Position numbers and translations under genes: made by a program. This document shows, piece after piece, positions 1 through 8,743 of a stretch of 49,986 nt of DNA (its first letter is position 1; each line of letters starts with the position of its first letter). The notes under the pieces were generated by a model. That model saw nothing but the letters and a program-made list of their open reading frames with translations, did not search any database and was not told the origin of the DNA. Source of the DNA: Pseudomonadota bacterium (GTDB lineage Bacteria; Pseudomonadota; Gammaproteobacteria; Burkholderiales; Burkholderiaceae_F); NCBI GenBank assembly GCA_021838715.1, contig JAKCCX010000016.1, positions 1 through 49,986 on the forward strand, written 5' to 3'.

Positions 1-519
1 GACGGCCAGGTCACCGTCGACATGGGCCCCCCCGATTTTCGACCCGAGGCCAGCGGCTTCGACGCCTCCGGTCTCGTGCCGTCGGCGCGCGGCGGCGCGC
101 AGCTCTGGCCGCTCGATGTGGCTCGGCATTCCGTGCCGGTCTGCATCGTGTCGATGGGCAATCCCCATGCCGTCCAGTTCGTCGACGACGTCGACACGGC
201 GCCGGTGGCGGAGGACGGTCCCCGGATCGAGCGGCACCCGCGGTTCGCCCGCGGGGTCAATGCCGGCTTTGCCCAGGTGATCGATCGTTCGCATCTGCGT
301 TTGCGCGTATGGGAACGCGGCGCGGGGGAAACGCTGGCCTGCGGCACCGGCGCCTGCGCGGCGGCGGTGGCCGGCATCCGGAACGGGTTGCTCGATACCC
401 CGGTCGAGGTCCAGGCGCGCGGCGGCACGCTGCGCATCGCCTGGGGCGGGGACGACACATCGGTGTGGATGACGGGCCCGGCGGAGCCGGTATTCGAAGG
501 AGAAATGGATCTACCATGA
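1..519 (+). CDS. dapF: Diaminopimelate epimerase, C-terminal part (cut by window edge)
   Basis: DapF interconverts LL- and meso-diaminopimelate in the lysine and peptidoglycan pathway in the cytoplasm. The reading frame is open from base 1, so the N-terminal domain and the first active-site cysteine lie outside the window. What remains shows the family block MGNPHAV and the second catalytic cysteine in ACGTGACAA (Cys codon at 340-342). The ATG at 22 is internal and not the real start. The stop overlaps the next ATG (ATGA at 516-519), so it is translationally coupled to the DUF484 gene, a common betaproteobacterial arrangement. Confidence 0.95.
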   Translation, partial: DGQVTVDMGPPDFRPEASGFDASGLVPSARGGAQLWPLDVARHSVPVCIVSMGNPHAVQFVDDVDTAPVAEDGPRIERHPRFARGVNAGFAQVIDRSHLRLRVWERGAGETLACGTGACAAAVAGIRNGLLDTPVEVQARGGTLRIAWGGDDTSVWMTGPAEPVFEGEMDLP

Positions 520-1166
520 GCGAACCGCAGTGGAATGAAAGCGACGTCGCCCGCTATTTGCGGGAGACCCCGGGGTTTTTCGATCGCCATGCCGAGCTGC
601 TGGCGGAGCTGAAGATCTCCGACCCGCAGCGGGGGGCGGCGGTATCGCTGATGGAGCGGCAGGCGCAGTTGCTGCGTGAACGCAACAAGGCGCTCGACGC
701 CAAGCTTGCGAACCTGATCCGCATCGGACACGACAACGACCGGCTGTTGCGCAACCTGATCGACTGGACGCGCAACCTCGTTGCGCTTCGGAACCGGGAG
801 ACGATGGCGGTCGACGCCGCGCACGAGCTGGAGCGCATTTTTTCGATTCCGATGGCGGCGATCCGGACCTGGTCGATCGCCGACGCCGATGCCGCGATGG
901 CAACGGCGGTGGAGGCCGCGCGCGGCCTGCATGCGCCGCTGTGCGGCGCGGAGATCGACCTGCGGCGGTTCGGCTGGCTGGACGAGCGGTGGGCCGCAGT
1001 CAAGAGCGCCGCACTCGTTCCGCTGCGCGTCGCCGATGGCGCCGACGCCTTCGGATTGATCGTGCTCGGCTCGCCGGAACCGGCGCGGTTCGATGCTGCG
1101 ATGGGGACGGCGGTGCTCGCGCTCATCGGCGAACTGACCAGCGCTGCGTTGCGGCCGGACGCATGA
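516..1166 (+). CDS. DUF484 family protein (GAF-like)
   Basis: A 216-residue cytoplasmic protein. The N-terminus ([20 protein letters not shown], then FFDRH) is typical of DUF484: a short helical segment, a coiled-coil-prone stretch around residues 45-75 ([19 protein letters not shown]), then a GAF-like region to the end. Its biochemical role is not established. I chose ATG 516 because it has a good ribosome site (GAAGGAG at 496-502) and the 4-nt overlap with dapF; the longer frame upstream only shadows dapF. DUF484 is usually sandwiched between dapF and xerC; here the following gene is an rRNA methyltransferase instead. Confidence 0.9.
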   Translation: MSEPQWNESDVARYLRETPGFFDRHAELLAELKISDPQRGAAVSLMERQAQLLRERNKALDAKLANLIRIGHDNDRLLRNLIDWTRNLVALRNRETMAVDAAHELERIFSIPMAAIRTWSIADADAAMATAVEAARGLHAPLCGAEIDLRRFGWLDERWAAVKSAALVPLRVADGADAFGLIVLGSPEPARFDAAMGTAVLALIGELTSAALRPDA

Positions 1167-2416
1167 CCGCGGCGGGATCGGTTTTCCTCAAGCCGGGCAA
1201 GGAGCGCTCCCTGCTGCGTCGGCACCCATGGGTGTACGCCGGCGCGATTGCGCAGGTCCGCGGCGCGCCGGCCGGCGGCGACCTCGTCGCCGTCCATGCC
1301 GCCGACAAGCGCTTTCTGGCATGGGCCGCCTGGTCGCCGGATTCGACGATCCGCCTGCGGTGCTGGAGCTTTCGCGAAGCGGACCGGATCGACGAGGCCT
1401 GGCTCGCCGACCGGATCGGCGCGGCGGTGGCGCGCCGCCGCGGTCTGGACGAGGGCACCGACGCGGTGCGGCTGGTCTACGCGGAAGCGGACTTCCTCCC
1501 CGGATTGATCGCGGACCGCTATGGCGATCAACTCGTGGTGCAGATGCAGGCGGCCGGCGTCGAGCGCCACCGCGAAGCCTTGCTCGACGCGCTCTGCCAT
1601 GCCAGCGGCTGCGGCAACGTGTTCGATCGTTCCGACGGTGCCCTGCGCGCGCGCGAGGGCCTGCCGGGGACGAGCGGCGTGCTGCGCGGCGAAGCGCCGC
1701 CGGACGTCATCGAAGTGCGGGAACACGGCGTGCGGTTCGGCGTCGAGGTGCGTCGCGGGCACAAGACCGGCTTCTACATCGATCAGCGCGACAATCGCCG
1801 GCGCATCGCCGACCTGGTGCGCGCCTTTCGTGCGCGGCACGGGCGGGCACCGCGCGTGCTCAACTGTTTTTGCTACACGGGCGGATTCAGTCTCGCCGCG
1901 GCTCTGGCCGGGGCGGAAACCGTGGTGTCCGTCGATTCGTCCGCCGACGCGCTGGCGCTGGCGCGTGCCAATGCCGAGCGCAACGGCATCGTGTCGACGC
2001 CCGCTTCCGCCGCGCATCCGCCGGCGGCCGGCGGCGGCGTGCAGTGGCGCTGCGCCGACGTGTTCGAGGAATTGCGGGCCATGCGCGCCCGCGGCGAGCG
2101 GTTCGACCTCATCGTGCTCGATCCGCCGAAGTTCGCGGCCAACCACCATCAGGTCGACCGGGCGGCCCGTGCCTACAAGGACATCAATCTCAACGGACTG
2201 CGGCTGCTCGACCCGGGCGGCCACCTGCTGACCTTCTCGTGCTCCGGCGCGATCGATGCCGATCTGTTCCAGAAAATCGTTGCCGGTGCGGTGATCGACG
2301 CCGATGTCGAGTGCGATCTGCGTGCGCGGCTCGCCGCCGGTTCGGACCATCCGATCCGGATGACGCACCCGGAGAGCGAATACCTCAAAGGACTGTGGCT
2401 GGAGCGCGGCGACTGA
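1163..2416 (+). CDS. rlmI: Class I SAM-dependent 23S rRNA methyltransferase, RlmI type
   Basis: A 417-residue protein with an N-terminal PUA-like RNA-binding region (KPGKERSLLRRHPWVYAGAI) followed by a Rossmann methyltransferase domain. Visible motifs are the SAM-binding NCFCYTGGFSLAAALAGA and the catalytic-site LDPPKFA motif near residues 318-324. RlmI methylates C5 of C1962 in 23S rRNA in E. coli, and the family match is good over the full length. RlmI versus a close paralogue of different target cannot be settled from sequence alone. The start ATG overlaps the DUF484 stop (ATGA, 1163-1166), so dapF, DUF484 and this gene form one coupled unit. Confidence 0.85.
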   Translation: MTAAGSVFLKPGKERSLLRRHPWVYAGAIAQVRGAPAGGDLVAVHAADKRFLAWAAWSPDSTIRLRCWSFREADRIDEAWLADRIGAAVARRRGLDEGTDAVRLVYAEADFLPGLIADRYGDQLVVQMQAAGVERHREALLDALCHASGCGNVFDRSDGALRAREGLPGTSGVLRGEAPPDVIEVREHGVRFGVEVRRGHKTGFYIDQRDNRRRIADLVRAFRARHGRAPRVLNCFCYTGGFSLAAALAGAETVVSVDSSADALALARANAERNGIVSTPASAAHPPAAGGGVQWRCADVFEELRAMRARGERFDLIVLDPPKFAANHHQVDRAARAYKDINLNGLRLLDPGGHLLTFSCSGAIDADLFQKIVAGAVIDADVECDLRARLAAGSDHPIRMTHPESEYLKGLWLERGD

Positions 2417-2432
2417 ACGGCGACCCGCCGGC

Positions 2433-3173
2433 TCACTGCAGCAGCATCATGTCCTCGTTGCGGATGTACAGCAGCAGCGCGTGGGTCTCGTACGACATTA
2501 CGGCGAGAAAGGCGGCGAGGCCGAGATAGCCCAGGCCATACCGCCACCGCGCACCGCCGCGCACCTCGTAGTAAGCGCGCACTTCCGGTGAGTTGGGGTC
2601 TTCCCGCCAGGCTGCATAGAGCTGCGGCGCCGCCAGCAGGGCAATGATGAGCAGCAAGGGGCTGGGGCGCAGCAGAAAGAGCCCGATCAGGACGGGAATC
2701 CCGAGCAGCCAGACTTTCGATCCCAGCACGGCGGTGATCCGTCCGCCGTCGAACGGCGGCACGGGAATCAGGTTGAACAGGTTCAGCATGAATCCGGCGT
2801 AGGAGATCGCGATGAGCAGCGCCGATTGCTGGTGGACCCCGACGTAAAATGTCACGACCGCGGCCAGGGTGCCGAGCAGCGGCCCGCCGAGACCCACATA
2901 CGCCTCGGTTTCCGCGTCGTGGGGCAGATCCTTGAGCTGCACCCAGGCGCCGATGAAGGGCACGAAGGTCGGCAGGCCGACCTTGAGCCCGCGCCGCCGC
3001 GCTGCGATGTAGTGCCCCAGCTCATGGATCAGCAGCATGAACACGAACCCCACCCCATACTGCCAGCCATAGAGCCAGCCGTACACCGCCACCGACAGCA
3101 GCATCGTGCCGGCCATCAGGGCGATCTTGCCGAATTTGGCGCCGGTAAGGAGCAACAGCAGAATTTTCAGCAT
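2433..3173 (-). CDS. Site-2-protease-like M50 family metallopeptidase
   Basis: A 246-residue polytopic membrane protein of peptidase family M50. It carries the zinc-binding HELGHY motif (HExxH) on one membrane segment and the second motif NLIPVPPFDGGRI downstream, where the Asp is the third metal ligand. At least five hydrophobic segments are visible. Members perform intramembrane proteolysis or are uncharacterised housekeeping proteins; the substrate is unknown. The frame is open up to 3242, but ATG 3173 gives a sensible start (MLKILLLLLTGAKFGK) at the first membrane segment. No strong ribosome site is visible. It converges on rlmI with only 16 nt between stops. Confidence 0.85.
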   Translation of the reverse strand: MLKILLLLLTGAKFGKIALMAGTMLLSVAVYGWLYGWQYGVGFVFMLLIHELGHYIAARRRGLKVGLPTFVPFIGAWVQLKDLPHDAETEAYVGLGGPLLGTLAAVVTFYVGVHQQSALLIAISYAGFMLNLFNLIPVPPFDGGRITAVLGSKVWLLGIPVLIGLFLLRPSPLLLIIALLAAPQLYAAWREDPNSPEVRAYYEVRGGARWRYGLGYLGLAAFLAVMSYETHALLLYIRNEDMMLLQ

Positions 3174-3248
3174 GAATTTGCGGTAAATCCAAGCGCCACG
3201 ACATTTTCGAGAGCCAAGGAACGGGTATCGAAGCCACAACACATTTAC

Positions 3249-3277
3249 TTGGGATACTGCCGATTATGGACTACACT
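3249..3277 (+). promoter_or_regulatory. Candidate sigma-70 promoter of dksA-like gene
   Basis: TTGGGA (3249-3254) and TACACT (3272-3277) are separated by exactly 17 bp. They lie about 68 bp upstream of the ATG at 3345, in the divergent spacer between the M50 peptidase and the DksA-like gene. Matches to consensus are four of six for each box. Confidence 0.45.
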
Positions 3278-3344
3278 TCGCGCCCGAATTTCCCTGGTTT
3301 GTAGCGATTTCGGCGCGGTGCACAACCCATCACGGGAGTGGTCG

Positions 3345-4328
3345 ATGGCAGCGAAGCCCAAAACTCCGGCCCGTCCGGGGGGGAGAGCGAAGGCCGTATC
3401 CGGTTCCAGGACGGCGGGCGCCGTCGCGGCGAAGGCCGTCCGGCAGTCTGCTTCGCGGTCGGCTTCGCAGTCTGTCCGGAAATCCGCCGCAAAGCCGCCG
3501 GTGCGTGCGGTCGCGAAGAAGGCCGTGTCCGGCAAGGTTGCGGCCGGCGCGGCGAAGAAGACGTCCGCTGCGCCCACGACGACCCGCAAGCCGGTGGCGA
3601 AGAAAGCCGTCGCTCCCGCCGCCAAACCGGCGAGACCGGCGCGTTCGGCGCATTCGGCGCCGAAGGGCGGGGCGCGCAGCAAGGCTCCGGCAGGGAACCC
3701 GCGCGCGGCGGCCGTTGCGCCGGCGGTTTCCCAGGCGGGAAGTCTTGCGGCGCCGGCACACCTGATTCCGGCGCCGGTGGGTGGACCGCCGCTGCCAACG
3801 CCGAAATCCGCAGCGCGCGTTGCGCTGGGGATCCGCCCGGAGGATCTCGCTTCGGCCCATGAATATCTGCTCGCCCGGTCGGCAAGCCGTAGCGAGGCAC
3901 CCATCACGGTAGGAGGAATGAAGTTGCTGACTGAGGAAGAATTGCTGGCGATGCCGGAATCGGAATACATGAACAACGCGCAACTCGCGTTCTTCCGCTA
4001 CCGCCTGCAGCAGATGGAAAAAGAACTGCTCGCCAATGCCGGCGAGACCACCGAACACCTGCGCGAGACCGTGATCGTGCCCGATCCGGCGGACCGCGCG
4101 ACGATCGAGGAGGAGCACGCCCTGGAGCTGCGTACCCGGGACCGGGAGCGCAAGCTGCTGAAGAAGGTGCAGGCGTCCCTTGCGCAGATCGATGCCGGGG
4201 AGTACGGATACTGCGAGGAAACGGGTGAGCCGATCGGCATTCCGCGCCTGCTGGCGCGCCCGACCGCCACCCTCAGCCTGGAAGCGCAGCAGCGCCGGGA
4301 GCTGAAGCAGAAGCTGTTCGGGGACTGA
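3345..4328 (+). CDS. dksA: DksA-type RNA polymerase-binding factor with long histone-H1-like N-terminal extension
   Basis: A 327-residue protein in two parts. Residues 1 to about 190 are Ala/Lys/Arg/Pro-rich low-complexity sequence with repeated KKAV, AKK and PAAK units, like a histone H1 tail. From Met192 the sequence is a complete DksA (MNNAQLAFFRYRLQQMEKEL, then the coiled coil and the C-terminal globular region). Of the four zinc-finger cysteines of E. coli DksA only the first is kept: YGYCEETGEP then ATLSLEAQ, so Cys, Thr, Ser and Ala occupy the four sites. This single-Cys form is known in other proteobacterial DksA proteins. DksA binds the RNA polymerase secondary channel and works with ppGpp. 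A second potential start, ATG 3918, directly follows AGGAGG. Confidence 0.88.
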   Translation: MAAKPKTPARPGGRAKAVSGSRTAGAVAAKAVRQSASRSASQSVRKSAAKPPVRAVAKKAVSGKVAAGAAKKTSAAPTTTRKPVAKKAVAPAAKPARPARSAHSAPKGGARSKAPAGNPRAAAVAPAVSQAGSLAAPAHLIPAPVGGPPLPTPKSAARVALGIRPEDLASAHEYLLARSASRSEAPITVGGMKLLTEEELLAMPESEYMNNAQLAFFRYRLQQMEKELLANAGETTEHLRETVIVPDPADRATIEEEHALELRTRDRERKLLKKVQASLAQIDAGEYGYCEETGEPIGIPRLLARPTATLSLEAQQRRELKQKLFGD

Positions 4329-4344
4329 TCACACCACCCCCCAC

Positions 4345-4417
4345 GCCCTCTCCCGCGGAGGCGGGCGGAGGGCGGGGTCGGCTTGCCCGTGGGATTGCGC
4401 CGGCGCACCCGCCGGCG
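4345..4417. terminator. Paired hairpins between convergent dksA and ctpA
   Basis: Two inverted repeats fill this short convergent spacer. The first (4345-4373) has arms GCCCTC/GAGGGC with an inner CCCGC/GCGGG stem and a GGAG loop. The second (4398-4417) is a perfect CGCCGGCG/CGCCGGCG stem with a CACC loop. Neither has a good U tract, so bidirectional termination is plausible but not proven. The first hairpin resembles the repeats at 43366 and 44307. Confidence 0.5.
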
Positions 4418-4425
4418 TGTCACCC

Positions 4426-5832
4426 TCAGTGTGTGGCGTTCGCGATCACCGGCGGCGCCTTCGCGACGTCGACCGGCCGGTTCTGCAGAAGATTGAGCGC
4501 CTGCAGCAACTGGAAGTCGTTCTTCGAGCCGAACTCATAGCGATGCGAGTTCGCCGGCGCGAGTTCCGTTTCCGCCTTCGGCAACGGTTGCGGCGCCTTC
4601 CGTCCGCTGATCGGGTTCGCCAGGTGGTTGGTCAGATCGGATTCGTGGATGGTCAGGCCCGCGAAATTGCCCTTGGGCGTGTCGTCCACGATGTAGTCCG
4701 GAGTGATGCCGCGCACCTGGATCGAGCGGCCGCTCGGCGTGAAGTAGCGCGCCGTCGTGAGCTTGAGCGCCACGGGGTTGTTGCCGCCGCGCAGCTGGAT
4801 CACGCTTTGCACCGAACCCTTGCCGAAGGTCTGGTTGCCCAGGACCTTCGCCCGCTTGTGGTCCTGAAGCGCGCCCGACACGATCTCGGAGGCCGATGCG
4901 CTGGCGCCGTTGACCAGCACCACGAGCGGGACGTCTTTCACCGCCTTCGGCAGCCCGACCAGCGGATCGGTGCTTTCGTCGCGGAGGTAGTCCGACGGCG
5001 AGGCCACGAAGCGGCGGTCCGAGTCCGCGGTCCGACCCTTGGTCGTGACCACCGTCGAGCCCGGGGGCAGGAAAATCGCCGAGACGCCGATCGCGCCGTT
5101 CAGGACGCCGCCGGGGTCGTTGCGCAGGTCGAGAATCAGGCCTTTGAGCGGCCCCTTCTTGTAGAAGGATTCGATTTTCCGGGCCAGATCCGCGGTCGTG
5201 TTGTCCTGGAACTCGCTGATGCGCAAGTAGCCATATCCCGGCTGGATCATGTGGCCGGTCACCGACTGCACGTGGATGATGTCGCGGACGATCCGGATCA
5301 CCAGGGGATCCTTCGCTCCCTTCCGGACGATCGTCAGGGTGATCGGCGTGTGCGGCTTGCCGCGCATCAGCTTGACGGCGTCGTTGAGCGACATGCCGCG
5401 CGTGAACCGGCCGTCGATCCGGATGATGTAGTCGCCGGCGCGTACGCCCGCGCGCGCCGCCGGCGTGCCGTCGATCGGCGCGATGACCTTGAGCGCGCCG
5501 GCCTCCGCGCCGACCTCGATGCCGAGGCCGCCGAACTGGCCCTGCGTCCCGACCTCGAGTTCGCGGTACGCGTCGGCATCGAGAAATTCCGAGTGCGGAT
5601 CGAGGCCCGACACCATGCCGGAAATGGCGTTGTCGATGAGTTTCCGGTCGGAGACCGGATCGACATAATCCGCCTTGATCGCGCCGAACACGTCGGTGAA
5701 TTCTCGGATCTGGTTGACCGGGATCGGCCGCTCCGCCTCGCGGAAGGCATAGGCCGTGACCCCATAGCTGATCGAAAGTCCGGCGATCATGCCGGCCCCG
5801 ACCAACCCCCAACTACGCAAGCGATTGCTCAT
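4426..5832 (-). CDS. ctpA: C-terminal processing peptidase, S41 family
   Basis: A 468-residue periplasmic serine protease anchored by an N-terminal hydrophobic segment (residues about 9-30). A PDZ domain follows at roughly 95-165 (GLGIEVG through RAGDYIIRIDG), then the S41 tail-specific protease domain. The Ser-Lys dyad is seen as the middle serine of SASASEI (Ser313) and the lysine of TFGKGSVQ (Lys338), 25 residues apart as in E. coli Tsp. CtpA enzymes trim or degrade envelope proteins, including peptidoglycan hydrolases. Here it is last in a gpmA-envC-ctpA unit, the usual betaproteobacterial order, consistent with a role in cell-wall turnover. Confidence 0.93.
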   Translation of the reverse strand: MSNRLRSWGLVGAGMIAGLSISYGVTAYAFREAERPIPVNQIREFTDVFGAIKADYVDPVSDRKLIDNAISGMVSGLDPHSEFLDADAYRELEVGTQGQFGGLGIEVGAEAGALKVIAPIDGTPAARAGVRAGDYIIRIDGRFTRGMSLNDAVKLMRGKPHTPITLTIVRKGAKDPLVIRIVRDIIHVQSVTGHMIQPGYGYLRISEFQDNTTADLARKIESFYKKGPLKGLILDLRNDPGGVLNGAIGVSAIFLPPGSTVVTTKGRTADSDRRFVASPSDYLRDESTDPLVGLPKAVKDVPLVVLVNGASASASEIVSGALQDHKRAKVLGNQTFGKGSVQSVIQLRGGNNPVALKLTTARYFTPSGRSIQVRGITPDYIVDDTPKGNFAGLTIHESDLTNHLANPISGRKAPQPLPKAETELAPANSHRYEFGSKNDFQLLQALNLLQNRPVDVAKAPPVIANATH

Positions 5833-5877
5833 TCGATCTCCACGGAAGGCCGCAGCGCCGGCCCCGTACAGGCTCCA

Positions 5878-7146
5878 TCAACGGGCGTGCGCCCACTTCA
5901 ATGGATCGAACGGGCGGCCCCGGTAGCGCATCTCGAAGTATAGGCCGGATTGCCGGTTTTCCCCGGTATCGCCGACTAGTGCGACGACTTCATCAGACCG
6001 CACTTTGTCGCCCAGGTTCCGCAGCAAGGATTCATTGTCGGCATAGACGGACAGGAAGCCGTTGCCGTGATCCACGATCAGCAGGTTGCCGAAGCCGCGC
6101 AGCCAGTCGGCGTAGACCACGCGGCCGGCGGCGACGGCGTGCACCTCGGCCCCCGCCGGCGCGCGGATGAAGATGCCCTTCCAGACCGGGGCGCCGGCCT
6201 GCGGGTGTCCGGCGTCGTCGAGGCGCGGCGCGCCGAAGCGGGAGACGATTGCGCCGGCCACGGGCAGCAGCAGCCGCCCGCGCAGGCGCGAAAACGCGGC
6301 GCCGCGCGGCGGTTCGAAATGCTCCAGCGCGGCAAGATTCTCCACCGGCCGGCCGCCGTGCGGGCCGGTCCGCGGCGAACGGCGGTGGCGGCCGGCGAGG
6401 AGTCGGCCGAGCCGGTCGATCAGATGGGCAAGGCGGGCATCGTCGTGTTCCAGGCTTGCCACGGAGCGCCGTTGCATCGAAATCTGCTTCGCGAGCTTCG
6501 CCAGCACCGCGCGGCGGGTCTTCTCCTCCTTGAGCAGGCGGGCCCGGCTGGTGCGCTCGTCATCGGCGATCTGCTGCAGTTCCGCGCTGCGGGCGCGCGA
6601 CTCCGCTTCGATGTCGGCGAGATCGGAGCGCCGGCTGCGCAGGTCGCGGATGCGCTGGGCCTGCCGGCGAATCAACGCATCCAGATAGGCGCGGTCGCTC
6701 ATGTCGATCCAGCTTTGGGCCGGGTCGATCGCGAGTTCCAGGGCCGGCAGCTGGGAAAGCGCGAATGCCTCCCGCGCGCTGACGGCCAGGCCGGCTTCAT
6801 GGGTACTTTGCGCCGCCGCAAGGGCCGCCTCGCGTTTTTGCAGATCGGCGATCTTGCGTTCCGTCGCCTTCCGTTGCGCCGCCAATCGGTGGAGATGACG
6901 GTTGGTCTTGGAGATCGCACGTTCGGCGGCGGCCAGGGCGCCCGAGGCCTCGGCATGCGCCGCCTCGGATTTCGCCAGCGAGCGCTTGAGCCGCCGCAGC
7001 CGGGCCTTGATGCCGCGTTCCTGCGCCCGCAGCACGCGCTGCTGGTGCGCGGAACTGGTGTGCGCGAGCACCGGCGTCGGCGCGGCGGCGCCGGCCAGGC
7101 TCAGGACGAGGAAAATCGAGGCAATGCGCCGAAGGCCGGGGTTCAA
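5878..7146 (-). CDS. envC: EnvC-like murein hydrolase activator with degenerate LytM domain
   Basis: A 422-residue exported protein: signal peptide (MNPGLRRIASIFLVLSLAGA), a long Ala/Arg/Glu coiled coil (residues about 30-250) and a C-terminal LytM domain (GIFIRAPAGAEVHAVAAGRV onward). The LytM zinc ligands are gone: KGIF where active enzymes have a His/Asp ligand, YAD for YxH, and LYFE for HLHFE. This is the signature of EnvC-type proteins, which do not cut peptidoglycan but activate amidases at the division site. There is no ATG in the plausible start region. TTG 7146 fits the signal peptide, although the nearest GGAGGA lies about 18 nt upstream. The open frame up to 7902 shadows gpmA. Confidence 0.85.
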   Translation of the reverse strand: MNPGLRRIASIFLVLSLAGAAAPTPVLAHTSSAHQQRVLRAQERGIKARLRRLKRSLAKSEAAHAEASGALAAAERAISKTNRHLHRLAAQRKATERKIADLQKREAALAAAQSTHEAGLAVSAREAFALSQLPALELAIDPAQSWIDMSDRAYLDALIRRQAQRIRDLRSRRSDLADIEAESRARSAELQQIADDERTSRARLLKEEKTRRAVLAKLAKQISMQRRSVASLEHDDARLAHLIDRLGRLLAGRHRRSPRTGPHGGRPVENLAALEHFEPPRGAAFSRLRGRLLLPVAGAIVSRFGAPRLDDAGHPQAGAPVWKGIFIRAPAGAEVHAVAAGRVVYADWLRGFGNLLIVDHGNGFLSVYADNESLLRNLGDKVRSDEVVALVGDTGENRQSGLYFEMRYRGRPFDPLKWAHAR

Positions 7147-7184
7147 GATCGGGAACCGATGCGATTCCTCCGCCGCGCCGGAGA

Positions 7185-7946
7185 TCAGGGCTTGGCGGCC
7201 GCCTTCCCTTGCGCCGCAACGGCGGCCGCCGCGCGCGCGACCTGCTCCGGGTCGCCGAGGTAATAGTGGCGCAGCGGCCGCATGGCTTCGTCGAACTCGT
7301 ACACCAGCGGCTGGCCGGTCGGAATGTTGAGGTCGATGATGTCCTCGTCCGAAATTCCGTCGATGTGCTTGATGAGCGCGCGCAGCGAGTTGCCGTGCGC
7401 GACGACGAGGGCTTTGCGGCCGCGTTGTACCGCCGGCGCGATCGAGTCGTTCCAGAACGGAACGACGCGGGCGACGGTGTCCCGCAGGCATTCCGTGCGC
7501 GGAACCTGGTCCGGGGCCAGATTGTGGTAGCGCGGATCGTTGCCGGACCAGCGCGGGTCGGACGGATCCAGGGGGTCGGGCGCCACGGCGTACGCCCGCC
7601 GCCACTGCAGCACCTGCGCCTCGCCGAACTTCGCCGCGGTCTGGGCCTTGTCCAGCCCCTGCAGCGCGCCGTAGTGGCGTTCGTTCAGGCGCCAGCTGTG
7701 GACCACGGGAATCCACATCTCGTCGAGGGCGTCCTGCGCGAGCCAAAGGGTGCGGATTGCGCGCCGGAGGACCGACGTATACGCGAGGTCGAAAGAGTAT
7801 CCTTCGCGCCGCAGCAGTTCTCCCGCCGAGCGCGCTTCGGCAACACCGGTGTCGGTCAGATCGACATCGGTCCATCCGGTGAAACGGTTTTCCCGGTTCC
7901 ACGTGCTTTCGCCGTGGCGTAGCAATACCAGCTTATAAATGCTCAT
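7185..7946 (-). CDS. gpmA: 2,3-bisphosphoglycerate-dependent phosphoglycerate mutase
   Basis: A 253-residue cytoplasmic glycolytic enzyme interconverting 3- and 2-phosphoglycerate. The phosphohistidine motif LRHGES is at residues 9-14 (His11), followed by [11 protein letters not shown], the [11 protein letters not shown] block and the second catalytic histidine in [14 protein letters not shown]. Length matches the family (about 250). The protein ends in an Ala/Lys-rich tail. The start is fixed by [13 protein letters not shown] at ATG 7946; the longer frame to 8327 is a shadow of the rhodanese gene. It heads the minus-strand unit with envC 38 nt downstream. Confidence 0.96.
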   Translation of the reverse strand: MSIYKLVLLRHGESTWNRENRFTGWTDVDLTDTGVAEARSAGELLRREGYSFDLAYTSVLRRAIRTLWLAQDALDEMWIPVVHSWRLNERHYGALQGLDKAQTAAKFGEAQVLQWRRAYAVAPDPLDPSDPRWSGNDPRYHNLAPDQVPRTECLRDTVARVVPFWNDSIAPAVQRGRKALVVAHGNSLRALIKHIDGISDEDIIDLNIPTGQPLVYEFDEAMRPLRHYYLGDPEQVARAAAAVAAQGKAAAKP

Positions 7947-8006
7947 CGGTGCAGGATACGCGGCGGAGCGCCGCGAAGATCGGTCCAGTAGGGATCCAAA
8001 AACGAG

Positions 8007-8029
8007 GGAAATTTCCGTCATTCTATAAT
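8007..8029 (+). promoter_or_regulatory. Perfect -10 box with upstream 10-bp palindrome, rhodanese promoter
   Basis: A consensus TATAAT lies at 8024-8029, only 14 bp before the rhodanese ATG at 8043, so the transcript should start near 8036 with a leader of about seven bases and no Shine-Dalgarno site. The palindrome GGAAATTTCC (8007-8016) sits where part of the -35 region would be. No good -35 is visible, which suggests an activator or repressor site. Confidence 0.5.
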
Positions 8030-8042
8030 CCCGGCTTATTCT

Positions 8043-8444
8043 ATGAAATTCATCCTCGACAATCTTTCGCTGGTCCTGGCCGTCCTCGTGAGCGGCGGGA
8101 TGCTCCTGTGGCCGCTGATGCGCGCGCGCGCCGGCGGCCCCACCCTCGATACGCTCGAGGCGACCAAGCTTCTGAATTCGCGGGAGGTGCAGGTCGTCGA
8201 TTGCCGGACCGCCGCGGAGTTCTCCGGCGGATCGCTGGAGCACGCCCGCAACCTGCCGGTGACCGAAATCGGCCGGCATGCCGACGAGCTGCGCAAGGAC
8301 GTGCCGGTCCTGCTCATCTGCGGGCACGGGCGACGGTCTTCCATCGCCTCCGTCAAGCTCCGTTCCGCCGGGGTGAAGGAGGTCTACATCCTCGGCGGCG
8401 GCATGCAGGCGTGGCGTGCCGCCGGCCTGCCGGTTTCCAAATAA
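8043..8444 (+). CDS. Membrane-anchored rhodanese-like sulfurtransferase
   Basis: A 133-residue protein with one N-terminal membrane segment ([17 protein letters not shown]) followed by a single rhodanese domain. The catalytic cysteine is Cys93 in the loop ICGHGRRS, matching the CxxxxR(S/T) sulfurtransferase pattern. It has the conserved VVDCR start of the fold and [16 protein letters not shown] at the end. This YibN-type gene regularly precedes grxC and secB in beta- and gammaproteobacteria. The sulfur acceptor is unknown. The mRNA leader is predicted to be very short. Confidence 0.92.
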   Translation: MKFILDNLSLVLAVLVSGGMLLWPLMRARAGGPTLDTLEATKLLNSREVQVVDCRTAAEFSGGSLEHARNLPVTEIGRHADELRKDVPVLLICGHGRRSSIASVKLRSAGVKEVYILGGGMQAWRAAGLPVSK

Positions 8445-8458
8445 GAGGGGGACCCGCC

Positions 8459-8731
8459 ATGGCGACCACCGCTCCCGTTCGCATGTATTGCACGGCTGTG
8501 TGCCCGTATTGCGTGCGGGCGGCGGCGCTGCTCGGCCAGCGCGGCGTCGAATCGATCGAGAAGCTGCGGGTGGACCTTGATCCGCAATTGCGCGACGAGA
8601 TGATCGCGCGCACCGGGCGGCGCACCGTGCCGCAGATTTTCATCGGCGAGCACCATGTCGGCGGCTACGACGACCTGGCGGCGCTCGATCGCGCCGGCAA
8701 GCTGATGCCGCTATTGAATCCCAACCCGTAG
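8459..8731 (+). CDS. grxC: Glutaredoxin 3
   Basis: A 90-residue thiol-disulfide oxidoreductase of the class I glutaredoxin fold. The active site CPYC is at residues 15-18; the glutathione-binding TVPQIFIG loop with cis-proline and the [15 protein letters not shown] helix follow. It is reduced by glutathione and reduces cytoplasmic disulfides. The start ATG 8459 is preceded by a strong purine-rich ribosome site (AGAGGGGG). It sits 14 nt after the rhodanese gene and 12 nt before secB, so the three are almost certainly cotranscribed. Confidence 0.95.
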   Translation: MATTAPVRMYCTAVCPYCVRAAALLGQRGVESIEKLRVDLDPQLRDEMIARTGRRTVPQIFIGEHHVGGYDDLAALDRAGKLMPLLNPNP

Positions 8732-8743
8732 GAACCGCCCACC

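Noticed and set aside
554-2368. 604-codon minus-strand frame opposite DUF484 and rlmI
   Set aside because: Arg/Ala/Pro-rich antisense shadow of two well-supported genes; typical of high-GC DNA.
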